Below, piece after piece: positions 15,882 through 25,133 of a stretch of DNA of 64,000 nucleotides (the first letter of the stretch is position 1; every line of letters begins with the position of its first letter). The notes under the pieces were generated by a model. The model was not told the origin of the DNA, searched no databases, and saw only the letters and a program-made list of their open reading frames with translations. The translations under genes were made by a program, and so were the position numbers. The stretch covers positions 186,001 through 250,000 of the forward strand of contig NZ_RMVE01000002.1 in NCBI RefSeq assembly GCF_003865345.1, in the 5' to 3' direction. This DNA is from Nonlabens xiamenensis. GTDB lineage: Bacteria; Bacteroidota; Bacteroidia; Flavobacteriales; Flavobacteriaceae.

Positions 15882-17267
15882 ATGAAAAATAAACGTAACC
15901 GAGTTTTTTTGCTATTGATAGCTGCCGTATCTGCTTTGGGCGGATTGCTTTTTGGTTATGATACCGGAGTCATCAATGGTGCTCAGTTTTATCTTACAGA
16001 GTATTTTCAATTAAGTGATGCTATGAAAGGCTGGGTAGTAGGTAGCGCGCTATTAGGATGTTTAATAGGAGCAATTATTGCAGCTCCTTTAAGTATCAAA
16101 ATAGGTAGAAAATGGTCTCTAATCATTTCTGCCCTACTTTTTACCTTATCAGCTTTTGGGTCTGGATTACCCGAAATGTTTCCGCAAACCGTAACAGTTT
16201 TAGTGATTTTTAGAATTATAGGTGGACTAGGAATAGGAATAGCTTCCATGAATGCACCCATGTATATCGCAGAGATTGCTCCTTCTCATATTAGAGGTCG
16301 CATGGTCACCTATTACCAACTTGCGATAGTCATTGGTTTTTTTGTTGTATTTCTAGCTACTTATTTCATAGGCAATAGCCTTAATGAGGTTCAAAACATA
16401 GAATATGGATGGAGGCAGATGTTTTGGTCAGAGCTTATACCTAGTGTATTATTTTTGTTGTTATTGTTCTTTGTACCCAAAAGTCCTAGATGGCTTGCAC
16501 TTAGAGGAAATGATGATGAAGCTCTTATGATTCTTAATAAGATCAATGATAAAGAGACCGCAGCTGTAGAAATGAAGCATATTAAAAGCTCTTTACGTGA
16601 TAAATCTAGTCATGTAAAACTCAGCTATTTTTCTAAAGGTATTTTCACCATTATTTTAATAGGAACTGTTCTTTCCATGTTACAGCAGTTTACAGGAATC
16701 AATGCAGTACTATACTACGGTGCGGATATTTTTGAAAAGGCTTTAGGTTTTGGTAAAGAAGATGTTTTATTACAGCAAATATTACTTGCATTTGTTAATC
16801 TCGTATTCACTTTTGTAGCCATGTTTACGGTTGATAATTTTGGGCGTAAGCCACTGCTATACATAGGTTCTGCGGGAATGATTTTAGGATTCACGTTGTT
16901 GGGAGTATCCTTGCAGCAGGAAAGTGTGGGAATGATTTCTTTGATCGGTGTTTTAATTTTTATCGCCTCTTTTGCGCTGTCTATGGGACCAGTTGTTTGG
17001 GTCATATTATCTGAAATGTTTCCAAATAAAATAAGAAGTGTCGCGATGTCGATAGCTGTAGCTGCGCAATGGGCTGCAAACTATGTGGTTTCTCAATCAT
17101 TTCCTGTAGTAATGGGGAGTGAAACAAACAATTCACAACCATGGAATGGTTCTATGCCTTACTTCATATTTATAGGATTCATCCTGATTATTGTTTTTGT
17201 TACCTATAAATTCATTCCAGAAACAAAAGGGAAAACCCTGGAAGAGATTGAAGGGTTTTGGGAATAA
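15882..17267 (+). CDS. Sugar porter family MFS transporter (XylE-like)
   Basis: A 461-residue, twelve-helix sugar/proton symporter. It carries the family signatures GGLLFGYDTGVINGA in helix 1, IAEIAPSHIRGRMV and PKSPRWLALRG in the first half, LQQFTGINAVLYYGADIF in helix 7, NFGRKPLL between helices, and PETKGKTLEEIE at the end. These are the residues that define xylose, galactose and glucose porters. The exact sugar is not predictable. It is a single gene with its own upstream region of about 200 bp, and the first gene after the island-like segment. Confidence 0.95.
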   Translation: MKNKRNRVFLLLIAAVSALGGLLFGYDTGVINGAQFYLTEYFQLSDAMKGWVVGSALLGCLIGAIIAAPLSIKIGRKWSLIISALLFTLSAFGSGLPEMFPQTVTVLVIFRIIGGLGIGIASMNAPMYIAEIAPSHIRGRMVTYYQLAIVIGFFVVFLATYFIGNSLNEVQNIEYGWRQMFWSELIPSVLFLLLLFFVPKSPRWLALRGNDDEALMILNKINDKETAAVEMKHIKSSLRDKSSHVKLSYFSKGIFTIILIGTVLSMLQQFTGINAVLYYGADIFEKALGFGKEDVLLQQILLAFVNLVFTFVAMFTVDNFGRKPLLYIGSAGMILGFTLLGVSLQQESVGMISLIGVLIFIASFALSMGPVVWVILSEMFPNKIRSVAMSIAVAAQWAANYVVSQSFPVVMGSETNNSQPWNGSMPYFIFIGFILIIVFVTYKFIPETKGKTLEEIEGFWE

Positions 17268-17373
17268 TTAGGAATTGATCGACCTAAGCCACGTCAGCTG
17301 AACCTCTTACCACAATTGATTCCGATGATCGCCCTTTTCCTTTGTCATGAAGAGAAAGAAACGAAGTTCATCC

Positions 17374-19221
17374 TCATACATTGAGCGCAAACTCCCTGAA
17401 TACCTGCTTGTGCTTTTCCATGTCTAGGTCAGGTGAAAAAGAAGCCCGGACGATATAGTCCTTATCTTTTTCTTGAGTTGTTCCTTGGGTAGACGTGGCC
17501 GGTACGGTCCAATACACGCCTTTCAATTGTCCGTAGCTCACACAAAATTTACTTTCTTCCGGAATTTCTTCAATCATTGCGTGAATCAGCTGGAGATTAA
17601 GTTGGCGTTTTCTGGCCTCTCGTTCCTCTGGTGTCGCTCCTGAAGTCGGGAGATCCAACGAAAATACCGATGGTGTGAATCCGCGGGCAGCCAGTTCTTC
17701 TGAAACAAAGTTAATTTTAGCTTCTGGTAGGGTGTTCTTGATAAATTCCACAAACTCTCGTGTATGGAGATAAGCCTCTTTAATACGGTTCTTCATAGAA
17801 GGTAATTGCTCTGCCAGCAAATGATATTGTAAAGCTGTTGCCTCGTTATCGCATAGGATGAGATGCTGCTGGATCAATGGACCCAAGTCATCTGCTACCC
17901 GATTGACCATCGCATAACCTGCCGTGCATTTTCCGCCACTGGGGAATTTTGATCCACTGGCATAAGAAATGGCTTTGACGGCGGAAAGCAGCTCTCCCTC
18001 TTTCATGAATGCCACATTGGGACAAAATGTCTGGTCAAGTATGAACACCGGCTGCACAGCAGACTGTCCGCTTGCAGTGGTCCGCTTCTGGCGCAGCACA
18101 GATTCTAGTTCGCCTAGATCTGGTACCTCTACCCTTGGGTTTGTGGGTATCTCGGCGATGATAAAAGGCACCGCGTCATCCTGGGCCAACTGTTCTAAAA
18201 TACGACGCAAACCGCTGACCATATCGTTTTGTCCATCGACATGAAGATCTACGATCTCTACATGAGGTAAACAGGCAGCCACCCTCCTGGCCTGGTCATT
18301 GGTACCGCCATAACAGTTCGTCGGAACTATAAATTTTACGGGCTTGCCTTGGTGGGCGAGTTGAGCATGTTCAATCAGTCCCATCATGATCGCATACTGG
18401 ATGGATAGCCCGCTGGAACCTACCATGGGCTGGGTATCCACCTGCATTAAATCTTTCAGGTAGGTAAAAACCTCTTGCTTATCTGCTTCAAGTTGGTCGT
18501 GATCTTGTGCTGAAATTTGGGCACCGTTGATCATGGCATCCAGCAAATAAAAGGTGTCCTGAGGGGTCATCGCAATGGTTTCCCGTCTACGCACATGCTG
18601 AATGGCCGAAACATAGGCATCGGCATCTTTGTGGTATATACTGAGCACACTTCCTAAATCCCCACAAAAATCTATATAAAAATCCGCGGTGGGCTGCTCG
18701 ATGATGGTCATTGGATCACGCTTTCGCGAAAGCGAAACACTTATTCCATCAAAGCGGTCGTTTACTTCATCAGCGTCACCCACCAAGGTCTCAAAATCGT
18801 AACCATAAATGGACTTGATTCTTTCCTGGTCAAAAAAAGCTGGAACTTCTGCATCAAAAATTAACCTGGTTTTCTTTCCGTTCAGGTGATTGAAGCGTAG
18901 AATCGCCAAAATTGGTGCTGTTTGTGAAGCAAAAGAAATAACCTGCTCGGATGGAATACCTTTGATCTTGCCCAACGTCCATTCCAATACACTGGACAAT
19001 TGATGCCCTAACCTGATATAGTCATAAGCCGTCGGTAATTGACACAAAGACTCGGCTCCGGATTGACCCGCAGCAAATAAATCTTCAAATTGTTCCAAAA
19101 ACTCAGTCTTGGCCTTTGATTCATTATAAATGTCTAACCTATGTGTCGTGATGTCCAACCATCCTTGAGGTAGATTCTCTAATACTTCCTTTACAAATTT
19201 CAGTACACGTCTATCTTGCAT
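17374..19221 (-). CDS. PLP-dependent Cys/Met-metabolism-type enzyme with long N-terminal extension
   Basis: A 615-residue protein whose C-terminal 360 residues fit the Cys/Met metabolism PLP family (cystathionine synthase/lyase group): AEIPTNPRVEVPDL (356-369), the cofactor-contacting Asp in LDQTF (D396) and the likely Schiff-base Lys in SGSKFPSGG (K425). Family members are usually near 400 residues; here about 250 extra N-terminal residues precede the catalytic domain. The substrate is unknown. A palindrome copy (18720) encodes LSRKR in that extension. A plausible promoter box lies at 19240-19247. It may act in sulfur amino acid metabolism, but no neighbour supports a pathway. Confidence 0.8.
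   Translation of the reverse strand: MQDRRVLKFVKEVLENLPQGWLDITTHRLDIYNESKAKTEFLEQFEDLFAAGQSGAESLCQLPTAYDYIRLGHQLSSVLEWTLGKIKGIPSEQVISFASQTAPILAILRFNHLNGKKTRLIFDAEVPAFFDQERIKSIYGYDFETLVGDADEVNDRFDGISVSLSRKRDPMTIIEQPTADFYIDFCGDLGSVLSIYHKDADAYVSAIQHVRRRETIAMTPQDTFYLLDAMINGAQISAQDHDQLEADKQEVFTYLKDLMQVDTQPMVGSSGLSIQYAIMMGLIEHAQLAHQGKPVKFIVPTNCYGGTNDQARRVAACLPHVEIVDLHVDGQNDMVSGLRRILEQLAQDDAVPFIIAEIPTNPRVEVPDLGELESVLRQKRTTASGQSAVQPVFILDQTFCPNVAFMKEGELLSAVKAISYASGSKFPSGGKCTAGYAMVNRVADDLGPLIQQHLILCDNEATALQYHLLAEQLPSMKNRIKEAYLHTREFVEFIKNTLPEAKINFVSEELAARGFTPSVFSLDLPTSGATPEEREARKRQLNLQLIHAMIEEIPEESKFCVSYGQLKGVYWTVPATSTQGTTQEKDKDYIVRASFSPDLDMEKHKQVFREFALNV
18720..18733. repeat. Palindrome GCTTTCGCGAAAGC
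   Basis: Exact copy in the PLP-enzyme gene, read on the minus strand as LSRKR. Confidence 0.95.
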
Positions 19222-19803
19222 AAGCTCTTATTTCTCACGCAAAAGTAGGCTTTTCACAACAGCTGTTCAATGGGTTTGAATTGTCATGAAACATGCATTA
19301 ATAGATGACTATTATACATTCTGAATCAGAAGGAATTAGCATTTAAAATGAACGAAAAGAAATCACCAGTTCATTTATCGCCTTCTGCAGGGCCTGCGCA
19401 AACGTTTATAATATTGACGCTGTCGGTAAGCCAGATAAACATGACGAAGAATAAATACAAAACATAAAATTAGTAAACTCAACACACTAATATCAAGTGA
19501 ATTCATAAGGGGGAAATTTTAAGATCTATAACGATATAGTACCATGAGGTACCTGCCTATGAAAATATTAATAAAACTTAAATTTATCACAAAATTTAAG
19601 GTTGAAAACTCAGATTTTCGACCAACGACCACTTGAGATGATAATCTCCATGGATCAGTTATGATGATGGGAATCTTCAGGAATAGCCCTGAAATAGCTA
19701 TTCAAAACCAGTGCCATCCGCTATAGACTGTTCTATAACGGCAGCAATAAGGAAAGCATAAGTGCTGATTAGGTATTATCAAGGAGTAAAACCGCCTGAT
19801 GAA
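19222..19803. other. Gene-free interval
   Basis: About 580 bp with no supported gene. A possible 39-codon frame from about 19349 has no recognisable sequence and I do not call it. The minus-strand promoter box at 19240-19247 is the only signal that I can point to. Confidence 0.5.
19240..19247 (-). promoter_or_regulatory. -7 promoter box of the PLP-enzyme gene
   Basis: TACTTTTG on the minus strand matches the Bacteroidota TAnnTTTG -7 consensus and ends 18 bp before the ATG at 19221. Confidence 0.5.
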
Positions 19804-20961
19804 TTAAAATGCTTCCGCTATACCTAAGTATATATTGTTTGTCCCTTGACCAAAGCCCCAGTCCAAACGTATATTCAAATTTTCCTTTTTGTCAAGCATC
19901 CACCTTAGACCAAGACCGTAATTGGGTTTTAAATTAGCAAATTGAAACTCGTCTACATTGCGGTACACATTACCTGCTCCCAAAAAAGCAACTGCTCCCC
20001 AGCGACTTTCACCAAAACGTTTGCGATATTCAACTTGGGATGCAAGGAGATCCCGATCTACAAATCGCCCTTCCTGGTATCCCCTCATAATCTCTGGGCT
20101 ACCAAAAAAGGAATATTCCGAAAAGGGCAAATCCTCTCGAGTTGTGCGCCCTACGAATTGAAAAGCCAGTACGTCTCGATTTTTTTCAGAGATACCTAAA
20201 AAGTAACGTAAATCAAGGCGGGTCAAATTAAAGGAATTGGTTCCTCCCAGCGCTTCAAAATACTTACCGTGGGTAAACTCGAGGTACCAACCTTTTTGCG
20301 CATTCAAAATAACATCACGGCTGTCATAAAGAGCGGCAACCTCAGCGCCAAACGAAGTTGAACCATCATAACCGTCCGGTCGGGTTTGATCAATAATTTT
20401 CCCTTCTTCAATATTGGTATCAAAAATATGGTTGTACCTCAAACCACCGCCTATAAACAGATACCTGGTCAACATTTGTTTGAGAAATATGGGTTCAAAG
20501 AGAAATTGGGTATAGTCGTATTGCTCTTCGTTTTCTTCGACGGCCTCATTTCCTATACCGTAAAAAATACGGGGGTAATTCTGGAAGAGTATATTTCCTT
20601 CAATTACCCATTTCTCCTGATTGGTAAATATTTCAAACCCAGAGAAAAGAAAAAACTGATTGTTCAGGGTGTATTGAGCAGTTATTGGCATATTAGACAC
20701 CCTGGTTTCCTCGCCGCTGCCATTAAACTTAAACAGATATTTGGCTCCCATTCCCAGGCCAAAATTCGTTTCGGGCGTATAGCTTACTACTGGAGCGACA
20801 ATAAACTTCTGTAGATAAAGGGTCGAATCCCTTTCCGCTGCTTTGTAGTTGGGATAAAAGGTAAAAAACTCCTTAATATCCTCTATATCCTGGGCTTGGA
20901 GCAAACTCCCTCCAAATATAAGCGTGGTGAATAAAAACAGATTACGTATAATATTTTTCAA
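19804..20961 (-). CDS. Omp85/BamA-type surface-antigen outer-membrane barrel protein
   Basis: A 385-residue exported protein: signal peptide to about residue 23 (LIFGGSLLQAQ), then a 16-strand-type barrel of the bacterial surface antigen (Omp85 C-terminal) family, with FGLGMGAKYLF near the start, the SYFFGSPEIMRGYQEGRFVDRDLL region holding the conserved RGY segment, and GVAFLGAGN-like strands after it. It ends in Phe as barrel substrates usually do. There are no POTRA domains, so it is a truncated family type, common in Bacteroidota and of unknown transport role. It is a single-gene unit. Confidence 0.88.
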   Translation of the reverse strand: MKNIIRNLFLFTTLIFGGSLLQAQDIEDIKEFFTFYPNYKAAERDSTLYLQKFIVAPVVSYTPETNFGLGMGAKYLFKFNGSGEETRVSNMPITAQYTLNNQFFLFSGFEIFTNQEKWVIEGNILFQNYPRIFYGIGNEAVEENEEQYDYTQFLFEPIFLKQMLTRYLFIGGGLRYNHIFDTNIEEGKIIDQTRPDGYDGSTSFGAEVAALYDSRDVILNAQKGWYLEFTHGKYFEALGGTNSFNLTRLDLRYFLGISEKNRDVLAFQFVGRTTREDLPFSEYSFFGSPEIMRGYQEGRFVDRDLLASQVEYRKRFGESRWGAVAFLGAGNVYRNVDEFQFANLKPNYGLGLRWMLDKKENLNIRLDWGFGQGTNNIYLGIAEAF

Positions 20962-21119
20962 ATGAATAGGCCTTTACTTGGCAATTTAGGTGCTGAAAAA
21001 GAATTCCAGCTTCTGATTAACCTATATTTAATATCCCGATGCTGCTTTTATGATTTCCCAAACATCTTCGCTGGTATATTTAGTGAGGTGGCGTATTTCG
21101 CTTGAAGCGAAAAAACAGG

Positions 21120-22079
21120 TTACTGCCTATCCCACAACTCCCAGTGTTTTTGAAAATCAGAAGACTGGGGAAGATTGGTTTTTGCCTTGTCCACTACTTT
21201 AAGCCATTTTAATTGTTGCGGACTCAAATACTGCTTGGCAGATTTACCTTGTCCCAAGGCTGTATTCATTTTGGTACGTTGTACTACAGACAGTGGCAAA
21301 CGGGCGTAGTCGGTGCGTCGCAAATAATAATCTTCATCTTGTTGCGCAGCTTTAAAAGAACCTTCAGGCACCGCTTTCATACTTTTTTGTTGAGCAAACT
21401 TATCCAAAGTCAATTTGTTGGTCATTTGGGTGTCATAGGTAACCCGTACTACCTCGCTACCACCTGAGAAACCAGCTTCTGTTTGAAGAACGCCTTTTTG
21501 GCTGCCCAGCTCCTTCTCTCCTGTCCAAAAACAATACATCTGATAGGTGGCTTGTTCGGTGTTTCCCAAGGCGCCAATTTCCTGACCTAGCAGCTCAAAA
21601 TACAGGGGAATATTGCGCTTTTGTTGTTCCAATACCTGGCGCATTGCCTGATAAAGACCTCGGGCGGTATAATTTCCTGCTACACGCTGAATCAATGGCT
21701 TACCCTGTGGATCTACAATTTGTACGACAGGGTTGTTCCATGCGCTTTCGCGAAAGCGTTCCAACACCTCCCGATCAGCACCACCTCTGTTATTATAAAT
21801 CGCCAAGGGTATGAATTCATTTTCAATCGCCTCAGTCATTAACGGATGACTCAACACATCTTTTCCATAATTTTTACAGGTGGAACATCCGGGAACTTCC
21901 TGAAACAATATCAGTATGGGTTTACCGGTGGCAGCTGATTCTTGCAGCGCTACCTCATAATTTCTCCACCAGGATACCCTACCCAATTCTTCAGGTTGTT
22001 TATACGGCTCCGTTCGGGTCTGTCCTACAGCGGAAGTAACAGTGATCAAGCCTACTAGCAGTACCAAATAATATCTCAT
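21120..22079 (-). CDS. Secreted thioredoxin-like protein with MsrA-like C-terminal domain
   Basis: I start this gene at the ATG at 22079, which gives a clear signal peptide (YYLVLLVGLITVTSAVGQ); the longer frame from 22130 would place charged residues before it. Residues of about 30-150 form a thioredoxin-type fold with a VPGCSTCKNYG Cys pair. About residues 175-230 resemble methionine sulfoxide reductase A: YCFWTGE retains the Cys of the GCFW active site, followed by GVLQTEAGFSGG and VVRVTYDT. Together they would make a periplasmic reductase that carries its own thiol supply. The MsrA part is short and divergent, so activity is uncertain. A palindrome copy at 21744 encodes RFRES. Confidence 0.78.
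   Translation of the reverse strand: MRYYLVLLVGLITVTSAVGQTRTEPYKQPEELGRVSWWRNYEVALQESAATGKPILILFQEVPGCSTCKNYGKDVLSHPLMTEAIENEFIPLAIYNNRGGADREVLERFRESAWNNPVVQIVDPQGKPLIQRVAGNYTARGLYQAMRQVLEQQKRNIPLYFELLGQEIGALGNTEQATYQMYCFWTGEKELGSQKGVLQTEAGFSGGSEVVRVTYDTQMTNKLTLDKFAQQKSMKAVPEGSFKAAQQDEDYYLRRTDYARLPLSVVQRTKMNTALGQGKSAKQYLSPQQLKWLKVVDKAKTNLPQSSDFQKHWELWDRQ
21744..21757. repeat. Palindrome GCTTTCGCGAAAGC
   Basis: Exact copy in the thioredoxin-MsrA-like gene, read as RFRES. Confidence 0.95.
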
Positions 22080-22387
22080 AGCCTTTGATTTGAATACTAA
22101 AATATGGCATGAATATCCCATAAAGTTCACAGCGAAATATCTATTGGTTGATATTTAGAGCCCGGTTGGAATTTGCAATGGTCCATTTAACCATTTGCTC
22201 GCCGCTATGATCTTGTCGGTGATTGGTTTTTCTCCTCATGGAATCTATCCTGCACCCAATATGGCAATTCTCCATTTTTTGTATCAGCCGTACTGTGCCT
22301 GATGTTCTTTGAAGAAATGCCTACGATAAAATGAACAAGGCCTGCAACATGTGCTGTGGAAGCATAATTTTATCTCGACTGAGCTTT
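22080..22387. other. Gene-free interval
   Basis: About 300 bp between two minus-strand genes. I see no gene, repeat or clear terminator in it. Confidence 0.4.
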
Positions 22388-23953
22388 CTAATTAGCAGGA
22401 CGAGCAGATTTTTTCAGAATTTTATCCATACAGTTCATGCCGTCAATTGCTGCACTGATAATACCTCCCGCATAGCCAGCTCCCTCTGCACAAGGATATA
22501 AACCTTGAATTTCAACATGTTCCAAACTATCGGCATTTCTGGGAATAGCAACTGGCGAACTTGTTCTGCTCTCTGGTGCATGCAAGACAGCTTCATTGGT
22601 GTAATAGCCTTTCATTTTTTTGCCAAAAGCAACAAAAGCTTTGGCAAGTCGGCTGGCAATCATCTCAGGTAAGACTTGATTCAGGTCTGCAGCTACTAGA
22701 CCCGGGTGATAAGAAGTCTTGGGAAGGTCTTTGGACAAACGGCCCTCGACAAAATCAATCATACGTTGTGCTGGAACCTGTTGGGTCATTCCACCGGCTT
22801 TCCAGCAATCGTATTCAACTTGCTTTTGAAAATTAAGACAGACAAACGGATCATCTGGATGGTAGCCTGGCAAATCCTCGGGATGTAAGCTCACAACAAT
22901 ACCTGAATTGGAATATGGATTATTGCGTTTACTTGGGCTCCAGCCATTGGTGACCACTTCTTCCTTATCAGTAGCGCAGGGTGCAATTATTCCACCCGGA
23001 CACATACAAAAGGAATACACACCCATTCCATCTACCTGCTCTACCAGACTATAACTGGCTGGAGGTAAATATGGGTTTTGGTCATCGCCATGGTATTGGA
23101 TCCTATCGATCAAGGATTGTTGATGCTCGATCCGCACACCTAAAGCAAATGGTTTGGCTTCAATACGGATACCTCTTTTGTGCAGCAGGTAGAAAATATC
23201 TCTGGCGCTATGTCCTGTCGCCAACACTAGATGCTCTACCTCATGCCATTCTGTGTCATTTATTTGTATGCCCTGAATTTGCCCATCCTCATGTTTGATA
23301 TCTGTGAGTTTGGATTCAAAATGCACACTGCCACCACAGGCAATAATGCGCTCCCTCATACGGGTAATGATCTGAGGCAATTTATTCGTTCCTATATGTG
23401 GGTGGGCATCTACCAGAATATCTGGTGTTGCGCCAAAGTCGACCAACCATTGCATCGACTTAAGTACATTCCCGCGCTTTTTGGAACGCGTATAAAGCTT
23501 ACCGTCGCTATACGTACCTGCTCCTCCCTCTCCAAAACAGTAATTGGATTCTGGATTTACACGTTGCTCTTTTGTGATGGCAGCGAGATCTCGACGTCTA
23601 GACCTTACGTCCTTCCCTCTTTCAAAAATGATGGGACGTAATCCGCCTTCAATCGCTCTCAAAGCCGCATATAGACCGGCTGGACCTGCTCCGATAATAT
23701 AAACAGGGCGAGCTGAACAAACATCCTGCCCTTGGAAACGCACTGGATCTGGTAAGGATTCGTCTGACATCCACAATTCGATCTGCAGATTATACTTAAC
23801 CTGGCGCTGCCTGGCATCAATGGAGCGTTTTCTAATTCTCCATCGCTGAAAATTTGAGCGATCCACCCCAGATTTTTTACATACTTTATCCAGAATCAGT
23901 CGCTCGTCCTGCAATTGATGAGGTAAAACTGTGATTTGTACGAGCTGGCTCAT
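22388..23953 (-). CDS. FAD-dependent oxidoreductase (NAD-utilising dehydrogenase-like)
   Basis: A 521-residue cytosolic flavoprotein. An N-terminal region of about 85 residues precedes the dinucleotide-binding motif YIIGAGPAGLYAALRAIEGG, followed by the family-typical PESNYCFGEGGAGTYSDGKLYTR, the second half motif LVLATGHSARD, and the C-terminal PCAEGAGYAGGIISAAIDG for FAD. This matches a widely conserved group annotated only as FAD-dependent protein (COG2509). Its substrate is not known. It lies 40 bp before the nitronate monooxygenase stop and may be co-transcribed with it. Confidence 0.9.
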   Translation of the reverse strand: MSQLVQITVLPHQLQDERLILDKVCKKSGVDRSNFQRWRIRKRSIDARQRQVKYNLQIELWMSDESLPDPVRFQGQDVCSARPVYIIGAGPAGLYAALRAIEGGLRPIIFERGKDVRSRRRDLAAITKEQRVNPESNYCFGEGGAGTYSDGKLYTRSKKRGNVLKSMQWLVDFGATPDILVDAHPHIGTNKLPQIITRMRERIIACGGSVHFESKLTDIKHEDGQIQGIQINDTEWHEVEHLVLATGHSARDIFYLLHKRGIRIEAKPFALGVRIEHQQSLIDRIQYHGDDQNPYLPPASYSLVEQVDGMGVYSFCMCPGGIIAPCATDKEEVVTNGWSPSKRNNPYSNSGIVVSLHPEDLPGYHPDDPFVCLNFQKQVEYDCWKAGGMTQQVPAQRMIDFVEGRLSKDLPKTSYHPGLVAADLNQVLPEMIASRLAKAFVAFGKKMKGYYTNEAVLHAPESRTSSPVAIPRNADSLEHVEIQGLYPCAEGAGYAGGIISAAIDGMNCMDKILKKSARPAN

Positions 23954-23992
23954 AAAAAGAACATGGATGGGGTTACATCACCAATTGGCGTC

Positions 23993-24961
23993 CTAGGTGT
24001 ATTTTTTCAACTGCTCTAGTTGCTTTTCAATGGCAGATTTAAATTCTCCCTTCATACGTTGGATGAGTTGGCCCGCAGGCATACTGTCCTTTACGGTAGC
24101 ACTACCTTGACCTGCGCTCCAAATCGTTTTCCAGGCTTTGGCCTCGGTATCCATTTCTTTCCCGAAATCTATTTTTCCGGTGGCTTTGAGTTGTTCTTCT
24201 GTGATCCCAGCTGCTTGAAGACTGGCTCCTAAGAAGTTGGCATCCACCCCAGAAATAGCCGCGGTATAAACGATATCGCTACAACCAGCTTCTATAATCA
24301 TATTCCGGTATTCTTCCGTTGCCTTGGACTCTGTAGTATTGATAAAACGGGTTCCCATATAAGCAAGGTCAGCTCCCATTTGTAGGGCACTGGCCACGTC
24401 CTGTCCAGAACTCATTGCTCCGGAAAGGATGATCATTCCGTTGAAAAATTCTTTGGTTTCTCGGATAAACGGCATGGGATTTAACGTACCTGCATGACCA
24501 CCGGCTCCAGCACAGACTAAAATTAAACCGTCCACACCAGCCTGCTGGGCTTTCTGCGCATGTCGTTTTTTAATGACATCATGAAATACGAGTCCGCCGT
24601 AGCTATGTACAGCATTTACTACGTCACTTACAGCTCCCAAAGAAGTAATTATCAGGGGAACCTGATGCTTTATACATAGCTTAAGATCAGCTTCTAAACG
24701 AGGGTTGCTACCATGTACAATCAAGTTGACACCAAAAGGTGCTGCTTTATTTCCCGTTTCCTTTTCCCATGAAGACAAGGTAGTTTTGATCTCAATCAGC
24801 CATTCTTCAAATCCTTCACTACTGCGTTGATTCAAGGCAGGAAATGTGCCCACGATTCCGTTTTTACAACATTCAATCACCAATTGCGGTCCTGAAATCA
24901 AAAACATCGGTGCGGCAATAACGGGTAGAGATAGACGATCTGTGAGCTCTTGGGTTGTCAT
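23993..24961 (-). CDS. Nitronate monooxygenase / 2-nitropropane dioxygenase-type FMN enzyme
   Basis: A 322-residue TIM-barrel flavoenzyme. The ATG at 24961 is chosen because conserved residues start at once (LTDRLSLPVIAAPMFLISGPQLV), while the frame back to 25072 adds an unlikely extension. Diagnostic segments are GTFPALNQRS, VNLIVHGSNPR, DGLILVCAGAGGHAG (FMN phosphate binding), LSGAMSSGQDVASALQMGADLAYMGTRF. The family oxidises nitronates and related compounds in detoxification. A minus-strand promoter box TAAATTTG (24977-24984) sits just upstream. Confidence 0.9.
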   Translation of the reverse strand: MTTQELTDRLSLPVIAAPMFLISGPQLVIECCKNGIVGTFPALNQRSSEGFEEWLIEIKTTLSSWEKETGNKAAPFGVNLIVHGSNPRLEADLKLCIKHQVPLIITSLGAVSDVVNAVHSYGGLVFHDVIKKRHAQKAQQAGVDGLILVCAGAGGHAGTLNPMPFIRETKEFFNGMIILSGAMSSGQDVASALQMGADLAYMGTRFINTTESKATEEYRNMIIEAGCSDIVYTAAISGVDANFLGASLQAAGITEEQLKATGKIDFGKEMDTEAKAWKTIWSAGQGSATVKDSMPAGQLIQRMKGEFKSAIEKQLEQLKKYT

Positions 24962-24976
24962 GGGTCTAATTTTCTT

Positions 24977-24984
24977 CAAATTTA
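24977..24984 (-). promoter_or_regulatory. -7 promoter box of the nitronate monooxygenase gene
   Basis: TAAATTTG on the minus strand ends 15 bp before the chosen ATG at 24961 and supports that start. Confidence 0.45.
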
Positions 24985-25073
24985 AGAAAGACTTGCAGCC
25001 CGTTGGTAGCAATTTCCATAAAAGATAGAAGTTTGGGCTAACGTTATAATTTACATAAATGATGTAATGCAAC

Positions 25074-25103
25074 TTGGTGCTTTGTCTTTGGCTGCTATTT
25101 TTG
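25074..25103 (+). promoter_or_regulatory. Promoter of the TonB receptor gene
   Basis: TTG at 25074-25076 and TATTTTTG at 25096-25103 are 19 bp apart, the spacing of Bacteroidota housekeeping promoters. The ATG follows 30 bp after the -7 box. Confidence 0.5.
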
Positions 25104-25133
25104 TGAGAGGGTACGGCATTTTTGCAGTAGCCT

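Noticed and set aside
19349-19468. A 39-codon frame in the gap before the Omp85-like gene
   Set aside because: Too short, no homology recognised, no promoter or terminator linked to it.
21095-21112. Dyad TTTCGCTT-G-AAGCGAAA after the thioredoxin-MsrA gene, as a terminator or palindrome variant
   Set aside because: No T-run follows it in the gene's direction, and its arms are in the opposite order to the 14-bp palindrome.
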